Shown here piece by piece: positions 20,559 through 31,500 of a DNA stretch of 64,000 nt (positions are counted from its first letter, which is position 1; each line of letters opens with the position of its first letter). The position numbers and the translations under genes were made by a program. The stretch lies in contig JAUIMM010001251.1 in the NCBI GenBank assembly GCA_031769625.1, positions 186,001 to 250,000 of the forward strand, written 5' to 3'. The notes under the pieces were generated by a model. That model worked only from the letters and a program-made list of their open reading frames with translations, was not told where the DNA came from and did no database searches. This DNA comes from Taudactylus pleione (taxonomy: Eukaryota; Chordata; Amphibia; Anura; Myobatrachidae).

Positions 20559-20578
20559 TCCCCCCCCCCCCCCCCCCC
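20559..20578. repeat. Poly-C tract
   Basis: About 20 consecutive C between the RT and RNase H parts of the DIRS element. It is likely to vary in length and to be error-prone in assemblies. Confidence 0.9.
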
Positions 20579-20699
20579 AGAGATTCGCCTGTCCCTAGCT
20601 TGGTGGCTACAGACTTCCTATTTGAACCGGGGTTGTCCCTTTTGGATCCTGGACTTGGGCTCTCCTCACCACGGACAGAAGCCTCTGAGGGTGGGGCGC

Positions 20700-21340
20700 T
20701 AACTGGACATCACTCCTTCCAGGGCCAATTGTCCCCAGTCAAAGCAGTGTTGCCAATCAACATCCTGGAACTTCGAGCTATCTACAGAGCTCTCACTCTG
20801 GCTCAGAATATTCAGAAAAGTAGGCCAGTACAAGTAGAATCCGACAATGCCACGGCTGTAACCTACCTCAATCACCAGGAGGGCATTCGAAGTCAGTCAG
20901 CAATGACAGAAGTTTCCCGCATTATCACCTGGGCCGAACTCAGTCTCCCAGCCACCTCCGCAGTGTTCATCCCGGGGATTCTCAAATGGGAGGTGGATTT
21001 CACCAGCCGTCACGACGTGCATGCAGGAGAATGGTCTCTACATCCAGAAGTCTTTCAGCTTCTAGTGGACAAATGGGGTGGTTGTCTGGAGGTGGGTCTA
21101 ATGGCCTCCAGACACAACAACAAACTTCCAATTTATGGAGCTAGAACACAGGACCCCGAAGCAGCCTTCATAGATGCATTGTCGGTGAAAAGGAACTTCC
21201 ATTTAGTGTATCTCTTCCCTCCAATATCCCTGCTTCCTCGAGTGCTTCGAAAGTTCAGACAGGAGGGAGGCACAGTCAGGCTAATAGCTCCGCCCTGCCC
21301 AGACATCACTGGTACTCCAATCTGCAAAGGCTCTCCATAG
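20700..21340 (+). pseudogene. DIRS RNase H domain
   Basis: One frame is open across 20549-21340. It contains INILELRAIYRAL (20754-20792), with the catalytic Glu, and VESDNATAVTYLNHQEG (20834-20884), with the Asp of the SDN motif. FIPGILKWEVDFTSR (20968-21012) follows, with the final Asp. This is the best-preserved part of the element. The start at 20549 lies upstream of the poly-C tract and is not the native start. Confidence 0.75.
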
Positions 21341-21362
21341 ACATTCCTCTTCAGCTTCCTCT

Positions 21363-22335
21363 ATGAGTAGACCTGTTGTCTCAGGGTTCATGTCTACATC
21401 CAGACCTAGCCTGCCTGTCTTTAACGGCTTGGCTCTTGAGACACCCCTCCCAACGGCTAAGGGTTTTCCCAGCTCTGTGATCCAGACCATGCTAAAAGCA
21501 TTTAAACCAGTCTCAGCCAAGACTTACCAGAGAATATGGCATACATATTTCCAATAGTGCACCCCAAGAAACCATGACCCTCCAGGTCTTTTTGAGGTAT
21601 CTAGAATTCTTGCCTTTCTTCAAGCTGGATTGGATCCAAGCCTCCGCCTAGCATCTCTGAAAGTGCAGGTCTCCGCTTTTGTCTATCTGGTTTCAGCGCA
21701 AAATTTCTCCTATACCGGATGTTAACACCTTCATGCATGGTGTTCTATGAATACAACCTCCCTTTGTCCCTCCTGTGGCTCCATGGGATATGTCAGTGGT
21801 GCTCCAAGCACTTCAGGAACCTCCATTTGAACCCCTGGAATCAGTGGATGTCAAATGGCTCACTGCAAAGACTGTTTCTTCTTGCTATAGCATCTGCCCG
21901 TATGGTATCGGAGTTAGGGGCGCTTACATGTCGCTCCCCCTTTTTGATATTTCATTAGGACAGGGCTGTTCTTTGAACACGCCCAGGCTTCCTTCCCAAG
22001 GTGGTCTCTCGTTTCCACCTTTAATGAGGAAATTGTAGTTCTAGCCTTTCAATCACCAGACCTTTCGGCAGGTGAGGCCTCTTTTGGATGTGGTCTGTGC
22101 TCTAAAGATCTAGGTGGACTGTACTGATTCCATCCGGAAATCGGACTCCCTCTTTGTCCTATATGGATTCCACAAGAAGGGATGGCCAGCTAACAAACAG
22201 ACTTTGGCCAGATGGCTTTGCATGACTATCTCACAGGCTTACACGCAGACTGGCCTTCCTGTGCCGGCTACAGTATCTGCTCATTCTACTCACTCTGTGG
22301 GTCCCTCGTGGGCAGCCCGGCATGGCACCTAAGAT
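21363..22335 (+). pseudogene. DIRS tyrosine recombinase, catalytic residues lost
   Basis: Blocks in order: ETPLPTAKGFPSSVIQTML and KPVSAKTYQRIWHTYF (21441-21554); PPVAPWDMSVVLQALQEPPF (21764-21823); LFLLAIASARMVSELGAL (21871-21924), where the catalytic Arg before V-S/G-E-L appears to be Met (21902-21904); SDSLFVLYGFHKKGWPANKQ (22142-22201); and SAHSTHSVGPSWA (22276-22314). There the H-x-x-R box reads HSTH because CGC has become CAC (22291-22293), a CpG-type change. Several frameshifts separate these blocks. The enzyme is dead. Confidence 0.7.
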
Positions 22336-22644
22336 GAACAGCTATGCCCTCAGGCTGTGGGCGGGGTATAGGGAGAAGGACTAGAGCATCCTGGGATTGA
22401 AAAGCTTTGCTGTTGGTGTCCGGTCCTCCAGGTCCCAACTACACACAATGTCTCCCTATGGACTTCTAAGAAAGAGAGTTAACCAAGGTAAGTTTTGCCA
22501 TAACTCTCTTTTTTTTCCAAAACATTCAAAAAGTTTAAAAAACAAAATGTATCAAAAACATCTTTTTATACTCTCACTCCATGAAATCATCTCTAAGGCT
22601 ATTGCATCCTTTACTCTCCCCGCAGCTCATTCTTCTGTTCATAT

Positions 22645-23580
22645 TGACACGTGCCTACAGTGCTCCTGACTCAGTGGTGGAAGCAGCTCACACGTGCGTA
22701 CAGTGCGCCTGACTCAGTGGTGGAAGCAGCTCACACGTACGTACAGTGCGCCTGACTCAGTGGTGGAAGCAGCTCACACATGCGTACAGAACGCCTGACT
22801 CAGTGGTGGAAGCAGCTCACACATGCGTACAGTGCGCCTGACTCAGTGGTGGAAGCAGCTCACACATGCATACAGAACGCCTGACTCAGTGGTGGAAGCA
22901 GCTCACACATGCGTACAGTGCGCCTGACTCAGTGGTGGAAGCAGCTCACACATGCGTACAGCGCGCCTGACTCAGTGGTGGAAGCAGCTCACATGTACGT
23001 ACAGCGCGCCTGACTCAGTGGCGGAAGCAGCTCACACATGCGTACAGTGCGCCTGACTCAGTGGTGGAAGCAGCTCACACATGCGTACAGCGCGCCTGAC
23101 TCAGTGGTGGAAGCAGCTCACATGTACGTACAGCGCGCCTGACTCAGTGGTGGAAGCAGCTCACACATGCGTACAGAACGCCTGACTCAGTGGTGGAAGC
23201 AGCTCACATGTACGTACAGTGCGCCTGACTCAGTGGTGGAAGCAGCTCACATGTACGTACAGCGCGCCTGACTCAGTGGTGGAAGCAGCTCACACATGCG
23301 TACAGAACGCCTGACTCAGTGGTGGAAGCGGCTCACATGTACGTACAGTGCGCCTGACTCAGTGGTGGAAGCAGCTCACATGCGTACAGTGCGCCTGACT
23401 CAGTGGTGGAAGCAGCTCACATGTACGTACAGTGCGCCTGACTCAGTGGTGGAAGCAGCTCACACGTACGTACAGCGCACCTGACTCAGTGGTGGAAGCA
23501 GCTCACACATGCGTACAGCGCGCCTGACTCAGTGGTGGAAGCAGCTCACATGTACGTACAGCGCGCCTGACTCAGTGGTG
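22645..23580. repeat. 43-bp minisatellite (array D) with AP-1 motif in each unit
   Basis: The unit is CTGACTCAGTGGTGGAAGC, AGCTCACACATGCGTACAG and TGCGC, about 43 bp. I count 22 copies of CTGACTCAG, each containing the AP-1/TRE heptamer TGACTCA. The heptamer is invariant, whereas CACATGCGTAC, CATGTACGTAC and CACGTACGTAC alternate in the other half. The array starts ~300 bp after the last recombinase block of the DIRS element and ends in a MITE-like sequence. The ORFs across it are by-products. Confidence 0.95.
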
Positions 23581-23589
23581 GACGCTGTT

Positions 23590-24675
23590 CTGATTCAGAC
23601 ACTAGTGACCAATGTTTCTTGGTGTGCGCACGTGGAAAAGCCGCACTGTGCATGTGTGGAGATGGTGCTGCGATGCCGGTCACTGTGCAGCTGCAGACGC
23701 ATTTTGATTGACATTCTGCAGCCTTTTGGGGACAATGACGGGGAACTTGTTTAAAACGCTGGTGTGTTGCCAGCGTTTGGGGGTGTACCAATGACTGCGT
23801 CCTCAGATGTAGATTCACTGGCCTTGGATGCTTACGGCCAAAACTCTGAGCATATATCTGAGTGTCTGCTTGATGATCGCAATGTTTCTGCGATGCTGCG
23901 TCTTTGGACACATGCAGCGGATTGGAGAAGCCCCCGGTGTCTCATTACTAAGCACAGCACCAGCTGCATCTGCACACATTCTCAGATCCTCTGTGGATGA
24001 AGACGCAGCACCGACACCAGCTGCAGCCATCTCAGGCGCAGCGCACACTACAACACCGCTTCAGCTGGCATTATATTCTGTGCAGAGCTTTTCACAGTTT
24101 AGTAAATTGCCCAAACACCTGGAAAACGCAAGCGATCAGTGATTTATCTGCAGAAACCTATTTGTAAATTGCCTGAATAATTGATAACCCAGCTCCTTCT
24201 CCAGTTGAGAAAGGGGAAATCACCCCTAACACCCCAAATTCTGTGTGAGACGCAGCTTTCCATGTGACCAGGATCAGAGCTCCTCTTGTCACCATTCTTC
24301 ATCGGCCGAATGTCTCTGTCCCCAGTAGTGATTGGATGTACTGCATCTTATTCCTACCCTATCAGCGTTTTGGATCTGCCAATCAATATGTAGGCACAGG
24401 ATAAGTTTTGCAACCCCAGTAGGGATACTGTACATAGCGGCTGTGCTACTTTATGCATAGCGGCTGTGTAATCGTGCTGCAGAGGCCGGGGAATCGCAGA
24501 CCATGGACACGGCACGCCTAGAAAATTAGGCAGACAATCCCCCGTTTTGAAAAATGCAGCCTCCTCCCCTCCCGCGGCTTAGGGGGCCCTGTGGCTGTAC
24601 AGATCCTGCGCAGATCGCGTTCCATCTGAGTTATACGTCATCGGGTTTGCGTACAGCTCTGAATCAGGCCCGATG
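23590..24675 (-). mobile_element. Non-autonomous DNA element with GAATCAGGCCC end
   Basis: The right end CTCTGAATCAGGCCC (24658-24672) equals the terminus of MITE family M. A weaker mirror, CTGATTCAGA, occurs at 23590. Part of the interior (GTACAGATCCTG and GAGTTATACG near 24598-24640) is repeated in the fragment at 57614-57900. Inner inverted pieces such as AACGCTGGTGTGTTGCCAGC are visible. It has no transposase. The left boundary is uncertain. Confidence 0.45.
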
Positions 24676-25179
24676 TTATTAAACCTGCTCTTACAGGGAA
24701 ATCTCGTGACGTTCACCCAACAAGGCCTGAGCTACTGCCAGGTGGTGACCAAAGAGCTCTACACAGGTAATGAGGAAATGCACCGCCAGGCCACCGTGGG
24801 CACAGCGCTATGTACAAGATGTCACTGCATACTGTAGGACTCATTACGTAAAATATCACAGGCATTAGAAAGTGGAAACCAGAGTACAGGACGGGCATGA
24901 AATAGGCCTTTTTGGCAATAGTCCCAGTTACCATGGCAGAGATTATTGGTGCTGACAATGCCGTCATCCTCTGCCCCACCTGCTGGGTTTTATGCTCTTT
25001 CTCAGACAATGTAAAACACCTTTCTGCTATCATGAAATTGCTGTCGGGTCTTTGATATCTTATCTCGCTGCTCTAAGACAGTATTGTGTTGTCACACTAC
25101 TGCCGTGTTTAATAACCCAGCTATAATAAAGAATACGTTCTACTGACCCCTCTGTCTCTGAGGCACAGAATGCAGGTCT
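24676..25179. other. Unassigned DNA
   Basis: No gene recognised. The minus-strand open frame at 24713-25033 has no known domain. Confidence 0.4.
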
Positions 25180-25450
25180 TATGGTGCATAACACGGTACG
25201 ATAAAAATGGATGATATGAACGATAACGATATCGACCATATCATTATCGTTCAGACCGTTAATTTTTTGGTGCCCCATGACCAGCGATGCGCGGGCACGT
25301 AAGCACGATATCGACCAGGTTACATAGGACCCGTTGCTGGTGGTGTACTGGATAAACGGTAACGATCATCCAGCACACCAGTAAGGTGCAGGATGATCAG
25401 GCAGCATTATCGTTATGGCTGACTGATTGTTCCGTGTGTACGCACCATTA
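25180..25450. mobile_element. MITE, family B-like
   Basis: The ends TATGGTGCATAACACGG and CCGTGTGTACGCACCATTA are inverted. The interior includes GAACGATAACGATATCGACC and GGTCGAT/ATCGACC pairs. The termini resemble those at 5911-6335. Confidence 0.65.
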
Positions 25451-25794
25451 CTTTCTTTGAAAATTAACTCCAGTTTCTGGGCCAATCACAGGTGTTGTTG
25501 CTGTATATCAGGACTCTTCCTTATCCTATCCGTGGCCTCCTCTGCAATTCCCCTAAATCACACTTGTCTACTTTTAAGCGCGGCGGTAAAGTGGGCGTGT
25601 ACTGCTACATCTGAGAGGCGTGTCATAAAATTGACTTGCATCCAAATGTAAATGAGCCCCAAAGCAGCTAGTACGATCTATTTGTTTATATAAACACACT
25701 GATACTATTCAGGGCTTGCTCATATATTGTGTATTACATATAAGTGGCCCAGATAAACCTTATATGAAAATACATGTAGCCATAGGGATCAATG
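25451..25794. other. Unassigned DNA
   Basis: AT-rich, no feature seen. Confidence 0.4.
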
Positions 25795-26059
25795 GGGTGA
25801 TTCAGTTGTTTTTTGAGGCGTGATAATTAATGAGCGCCCAGGGCTGCAATACAATTGTTCTGGGCGGTCACTATTTATCGCCCTCTTCGCCCCGGGTGTA
25901 GCCGTGTGAAACAGCTAAACCCGTCTAAAGTTCTAGTTAGGGCGTGCTAACTGCGGTTAGCGTGCCCTAACCAGGGGGTTTCTCGCACATTTCTGCTCAC
26001 ACTAATGGAGCAACAATTGAATTGCTCTGTCAGGTGTGTTAAAAAAAAAAAAAAAAAAA
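25795..26059. mobile_element. MITE-like hairpin sequence ending in poly-A
   Basis: Self-complementary blocks occur: GAGCGCCCAGGGCTGC with TTCTGGGCGGTCAC, and AGTTAGGGCGTGCTAAC with GTTAGCGTGCCCTAAC (25935-25974). Weak terminal mirrors (GATTCAGTTG on the left, CAATTGAATTG on the right) and a 19-base A-tract (26041-26059) follow. It abuts the start of the GT satellite. Confidence 0.5.
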
Positions 26060-26074
26060 GTCGCAGGCAAAACA

Positions 26075-27640
26075 TTGTGTGTGTGTGTGGAGGGGATCTA
26101 GTAGTGTGTGTGTGTGTGTGGAGGGGATCTAGTAGTGTGTGTGTGTGTGGAGGAGATCTAGTAGTGTGTGTGTGGAGGGGATCTAGTAGTGTGTGTGTGT
26201 GGAGGGGATCTAGTAGTGTGTGTGTGTGGAGGGGATCTAGTAGTGTGTGTGTGTGGAGGGGATCTAGTAGTGTGTGTGTGTGGAGGGGATCTAGTAGTGT
26301 GTGTGTGTGGGGGATCTAGTAGTGTGTGTGTGTGGGGGGGATCTAGTAGTGTGTGTGTGTGGAGGGGATCTAGTAGTGTGTGTGTGTGTGGAGGGGATCT
26401 AGTAGTGTGTGTGTGTGGAGGGGATCTAGTAGTGTGTGTGTGTGTGTGTGTGGAGGGGATCTAGTAGTGTGTGTGTGTGTGTGTGGAGGGGATCTAGTAG
26501 TGTGTGTGTGTGGAGGGGATCTAGTAGTGTGTGTGTGTGGAGGGGATCTAGTAGTGTGTGTGGAGGGGATCTAGTAGTGTGTGTGTGTGTGGAGGGGATC
26601 TAGTAGTGTGTGTGTGGAGGGGATCTAGTAGTGTGTGTGTGTGTGTGGAGGGGATCTAGTAGTGTGTGTGTGTGGAGGGGATCTAGTAGTGTGTGTGTGT
26701 GGAGGGGATCTAGTAGTGTGTATGTGGAGGGGATCTAGTAGTGTGTGTGTGTGTGTGTGTGGAGGGGATCTAGTAGTGTGTGTGTGTGTGGAGGGGATCT
26801 AGTAGTGTGTGTGTGTGTGGAGGGGATCTAGTAGTGTGTGTGTGTGGAGGGGATCTAGTAGTGTGTGTGTGTGTGTGGAGGGGATCTAGTAGTGTGTGTG
26901 TGTGTGTGGAGGGGATCTAGTAGTGTGTGTGTGTGTGGAGGGGATCTAGTAGTGTGTGTGTGTGTGTGGAGGGGATCTAGTAGTGTGTGTGTGTGTGGAG
27001 GGGATCTAGTAGTGTGTGTGTGTGGAGGGGATCTAGTAGTGTGTGTGTGTGTGTGGAGGGGATCTAGTAGTGTGTGTGTGTGGAGGGGATCTAGTAGTGT
27101 GTGTGTGTGGAGGGGATCTAGTAGTGTGTGTGTGTGGAGGGGATCTAGTAGTGTGTGTGTGTGTGTGGAGGGGATCTAGTAGTGTGTGTGTGTGGAGGGG
27201 ATCTAGTAGTGTGTGTGTGTGTGGAGGGGATCTAGTAGTGTGTGTGTGTGTGGAGGGGATCTAGTAGTGTGTGTGTGTGTGGAGGGGATCTAGTAGTGTG
27301 TGTGTGTGTGGAGGGGATCTAGTAGTGTGTGTGTGTGTGGAGGGGATCTAGTAGTGTGTGTGTGTGTGGAGGGGATCTAGTAGTGTGTGTGTGTGTGGAG
27401 GGGATCTAGTAGTGTGTGTGTGTGTGGAGGGGATCTAGTAGTGTGTGTGTGTGTGGAGGGGATCTAGTAGTGTGTGTGTGTGTGGAGGGGATCTAGTAGT
27501 GTGTGTGTGGAGGGGATCTAGTAGTGTGTGTGTGTGGAGGGGATCTAGTAGTGTGTGTGTGTGGAGGGGATCTAGTAGTGTGTGTGTGTGGAGGGGATCT
27601 AGTAGTGTGTGTGTGTGGAGGGGATCTAGTAGTGTGTGTG
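26075..27640. repeat. Satellite block 1: GGAGGGG connector
   Basis: Nearly all units carry GGAGGGGATCTAGTAGTG with (TG)n of variable length. This is the most homogeneous long block of the array, suggesting recent local expansion. Confidence 0.9.
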
Positions 27641-29584
27641 TGGATCTACTAGTGTGTGTGTGTGGAGGGGATCTAGTAGTTGTGTGTGTGTGGGATTTAG
27701 TAGTGTGTGTGTAGGGGATCTCATAGTGTGTGTGTGTGGGGGGGATCTAGTAGTGTGTGTGTGGGATCTAGTAGTGTGTGTGTGTGTGGGATCTAGTAGT
27801 GTGTGTGTGTGGGATCTAGTAGTGTGTGTGTGTGGGATCTAGTAGTGTGTGTGTGTGGGATCTAGTAGTGTGTGTGTGTGGGATCTAGTAGTGTGTGTGT
27901 GGGATCTAGTAGTGTGTGTGTGTGTGGGATCTAGTAGTGTGTGTGTGTGGGATCTAGTAGTGTGTGTGTGTGTGGGATCTAGTAGTGTGTGTGTGTGGGG
28001 GATCTAGTAGTGTGTGTGTGGGATCTAGTAGTGTGTGTGTGTGTGGGATCTAGTAGTGTGTGTGTGTGTGTGGGATCTAGTAGTGTGTGTGTGGGATCTA
28101 GTAGTGTGTGTGTGGGATCTAGTAGTGTGTGTGTGTGGGATCTAGTAGTGTGTGTGTGTGGGATCTAGTAGTGTGTGTGTGTGTGGGGGATCTAGTAGTG
28201 TGTGTGTGTGTGGGGGATCTAGTAGTGTGTGTGTGTGGGGGGGATCTAGTAGTGTGTGTGTGTGTGGGATCTAGTAGTGTGTGTGTGTGTGTGATCTAGT
28301 AGTGTGTGTGTGTGGGATCTAGTAGTGTGTGTGTGGGATCTAGTAGTGTGTGTGTGTGGGATTTAGTAGTGTGTGTGTAGGGGATCTCATAGTGTGTGTG
28401 TGTGTGGGATCTAGTAGTGTGTGTGTGTGTGTGTGTGGGATTTAGTAGTGTGTGTAGGGGATCTCATAGTGTGTGTGTGTGTGGGATCTAGTAGTGTGTG
28501 TGTGGGATCTAGTAGTGTGTGTGTGGGAGGGATCTAGTAGTGTGTGCGGGTGGGATCTAGTAGTGTGTGCGTGTGGGATCTAGTAGTGTGTGTGTGTGGG
28601 ATCTAGTAGTGTGTGTGTGGATCTACTAATGTGTGTGTGTGTGGGATCTAGTTGTGTGTGTGGGATCTAGTAGTGTGTGTGTGTGGGGGATCTAGTAGTT
28701 GTGTGTGTGGGATTTAGTAGTGTGTGTGTAGGGGTTCTCATAGTGTGTGTGTGGGATCTAGTAGTGTGTGTGTGGGATCTAGTAGTGTGTGTGTGGGATC
28801 TAGTAGTGTGTGTGTGGGATCTAGTAGTGTGTGTGTGTGTGGGATCTAGTAGTGTGTGTGTGGGATCTAGTAGTGTGTGTGTGTGGGATCTAGTAGTGTG
28901 TGTGTGTGGGATCTAGTAGTGTGTGTGTGGGATCTAGTAGTGTGTGTGTGTGTGTGGGATCTAGTAGTGTGTGTGTGTGTGTGGGATCTAGTAGTGTGTG
29001 TGTGTGTGTGTGGGATCTAGTAGTGTGTGTGTGTGGGATCTAGTAGTGTGTGTGTGTGGGATCTAGTAGTGTGTGTGTGTGGGATCTAGTAGTGTGTGTG
29101 TGTGGGATCTAGTAGTGAGTGTGTGGGATCTAGTAGTGTGTGTGTGGGATCTAGTAGTGTGTGTGTGTGTGTGTGGGATCTAGTAGTGTGTGTGGGATCT
29201 AGTAGTGTGTGTGGGATCTAGTAGTGTGTGTGTGGATCTACTAATGTGTGTTTGTAGGGGATCTAGTAGTGTGTGTGTGTGGGATCTAGTAGTGTGTGTG
29301 TGTGGGATCTAGTAGTGTGTGTGTGTGGGATCTAGTAGTGAGTGTGTGGGATCTAGTAGTGTGTGTGTGGGATCTAGTAGTGTGTGTGTGTGTGTGTGGG
29401 ATCTAGTAGTGTGTGTGGGATCTAGTAGTGTGTGTGGGATCTAGTAGTGTGTGTGTGGATCTACTAATGTGTGTTTGTAGGGGATCTAGTAGTGTGTGTG
29501 TGTGGGATCTAGTAGTGTGTGTGTGTGGGATCTAGTAGTGTGTGTGTGATCTAGTAGTAGTGTGTGTGTGGGATCTAGTAGTGT
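27641..29584. repeat. Satellite block 2: GGG connector, no GGAGG
   Basis: Units are (TG)nGGGATCTAGTAGTG. Scattered variants: TTTAGTAG, GATCTCATAG and GATCTACTAATG. A 226-bp duplication is visible: GTAGTGAGTGTGTGGG near 29113 recurs near 29338, and GGATCTACTAATGTGTGTTT near 29232 recurs near 29458. Confidence 0.88.
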
Positions 29585-31500
29585 GTGTGTAGGGGATCTA
29601 CTAATGTGTGTGTGTGTAGGGGATCTACTAATGTGTGTGTGTGTAGGGGATCTAGTCGTGTGTGTGTAGGGGATCTAGTCGTGTGTTTAGGGGATCTAGT
29701 CGTGTGTGTAGGGGATCTAGTCGTGTGTGTAGGGGATCTAGTCGTGTGTGTAGGGGATCTAGTCGTGTGTGTAGAGGATCTAGTAGTGCGTGTGTGTAGG
29801 GGATCTAGTAGTGTGTGTGTGGGATCTAGTAGTGTGTGTGTGTGGGATCTAGTAGTGTGTGTGTGGGATTTAGTAGTGTGTGTGTAGGGGATCTCATAGT
29901 GTGTGTGTGTGGGATCTAGTAGTGTGTGTGTGGGATCTAGTAGTGTGTGTGGGTGGGATCTAGTAGTGTGTGTGTGGGATCTAGTAGTGTGTGTGTGTGG
30001 GATCTAGTAGTGTGTGTGTGTGTGTGGGATCTAGTAGTGTGTGTGTGTGTGGGATCTAGTAGTGTGTGTGTGGGATCTAGTAGTGTGTGTGTGGGATCTA
30101 GTAGTTGTGTGTGTGTGTGTGTGTGTGGGATTTAGTAGTGTGTGTGTAGGGGATCTCATAGTGTGTGTGTGGGATCTAGTAGTGTGTGTGGGATCTAGTA
30201 GTGTGTGTGTGTGGGATCTAGTAGTGTGTGTGTGTGGGGGATCTAGTAGTGTGTGTGTGTGTGGGATCTAGTAGTGTGTGTGTGTGTGTGGGATCTAGTA
30301 GTGTGTGTGTGGGATCTAGTAGTTGTGTGTGTGTGTGGGATTTAGTAGTGTGTGTGTAGGGGATCTCATAGTGTGTGTGTGTGTGTGATCTTGTAGTGTG
30401 TGTGTGTGTGGGATCTAGTAGTGTGTGTGTGTGTGTGGGATCTAGTAGTGTGTGTGTGTGGGATCTAGTAGTGTGTGTGTGTGTGTGGGATCTAGTAGTG
30501 TGTGTGTGTGGGATCTAGTAGTGTGTGTGTGTGTGGGATCTAGTAGTGTGTGTGTGGGATCTAGTAGTGTGTGTGTGTGGGATCTAGTAGTGTGTGTGTG
30601 TGGGATCTAGTAGTGTGTGTGTGTGGGATCTAGTAGTGTGTGTGTGTGTGGGATCTAGTAGTGTGTGTGGGATCTAGTAGTGTGTGTGTGTGTGGGATCT
30701 AGGTGTGTGTGTGTGTGTGGGATCTAGTAGTGTGTGTGTGTGTGTGTGGGATCTAGTAGCGTGTGTGTGTGTGGGATCTAGTAGTGTGTGTGGGATCTAG
30801 TAGTGTGTGTGTGGATCTACTAATGTGTGTGTGTGTGTGTGTGTGTAGGGGATCTAGTCGTGTGTGTGTGGGATCTAGTGGTGTGTGTGTGTGGGATCTA
30901 GTTGTGTGTGTGTGGGATCTAGTTGTGTGTGTGTGGGATCTAGTTGTGTGTGTGTGTGGGGGATCTAGTAGTGTGTGTGTGGGGGATCTAGTAGTGTGTG
31001 TGTGGGGGATCTAGTAGTGTGTGTGTGTGTGGGATCTAGTAGTGTGTGTGTGGGATCTAGTAGCGTGTGTGTGTGTGGGATCTAGTAGTGTGTGTGTGGA
31101 TCTACTAATGTGTGTGTGTGTGTAGGGGATCTAGTCGTGTGTGTGTGGGATCTAGTCGTGTGTGTGTGGGATCTAGTCGTGTGTGTGTGTGGGATCTAGT
31201 TGTGTGTGTGTGGGATCTAGTTGTGTGTGTGTGGGATCTTGTTGTGTGTGTGTGGGATCTTGTTGTGTGTGTGTGGGATCTTGTTGTGTGTGTGTGGGAT
31301 CTAGTTGTGTGTGTGGGGGATCTAGTAGTGTGTGTGTGGGGGATCTAGTAGTGTGTGTGTGGGGGATCTAGTAGTGTGTGTGTGGGATCTAGTAGTGTGT
31401 GTGTGGGATCTAGTAGTGTGTGTGGGGGGGATCTAGTTGTGTGTGTGCGTGTGTGGGGGGGATCCAGTAGTGTGTGTGCGTGTGTGGGGGGGATCTAGTA
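29585..31500. repeat. Satellite block 3: TAGTCGTG and TAGTTGTG variants
   Basis: 29645-29775 holds consecutive TAGGGGATCTAGTCGTG units, and 30900-31315 holds TAGTTGTG and TTGTTGTG units. The CG to TG relation suggests that the TTGTG units are deaminated derivatives of TCGTG units. Confidence 0.85.

Larger units (their letters stand above)
17400..22520 (+). mobile_element. Decayed DIRS-type retrotransposon
   Basis: Four coding blocks appear in DIRS order: a gag-like ORF1 (18156-19590), reverse transcriptase (19620-20330), RNase H (20700-21340) and a tyrosine recombinase (21363-22335). All are broken by stops and frameshifts. RT joined to a tyrosine recombinase, with no DDE integrase or aspartic protease, separates DIRS from LTR elements. 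The non-coding leader (17400-18150) and the 3' sequence after 22335 probably hold terminal repeats, but I could not fix the ends. The outer limits are approximate. Confidence 0.8.

Noticed and set aside
17400..22520. Endogenous retrovirus
   Set aside because: RT and RNase H are followed by a tyrosine recombinase and not by a DDE integrase or env, so it is a DIRS-type element.
22645..23754. ORFs with repeated DSVVEAAH across the 43-bp array
   Set aside because: The unit is not a multiple of three and the frames are short and repetitive. Chance products.
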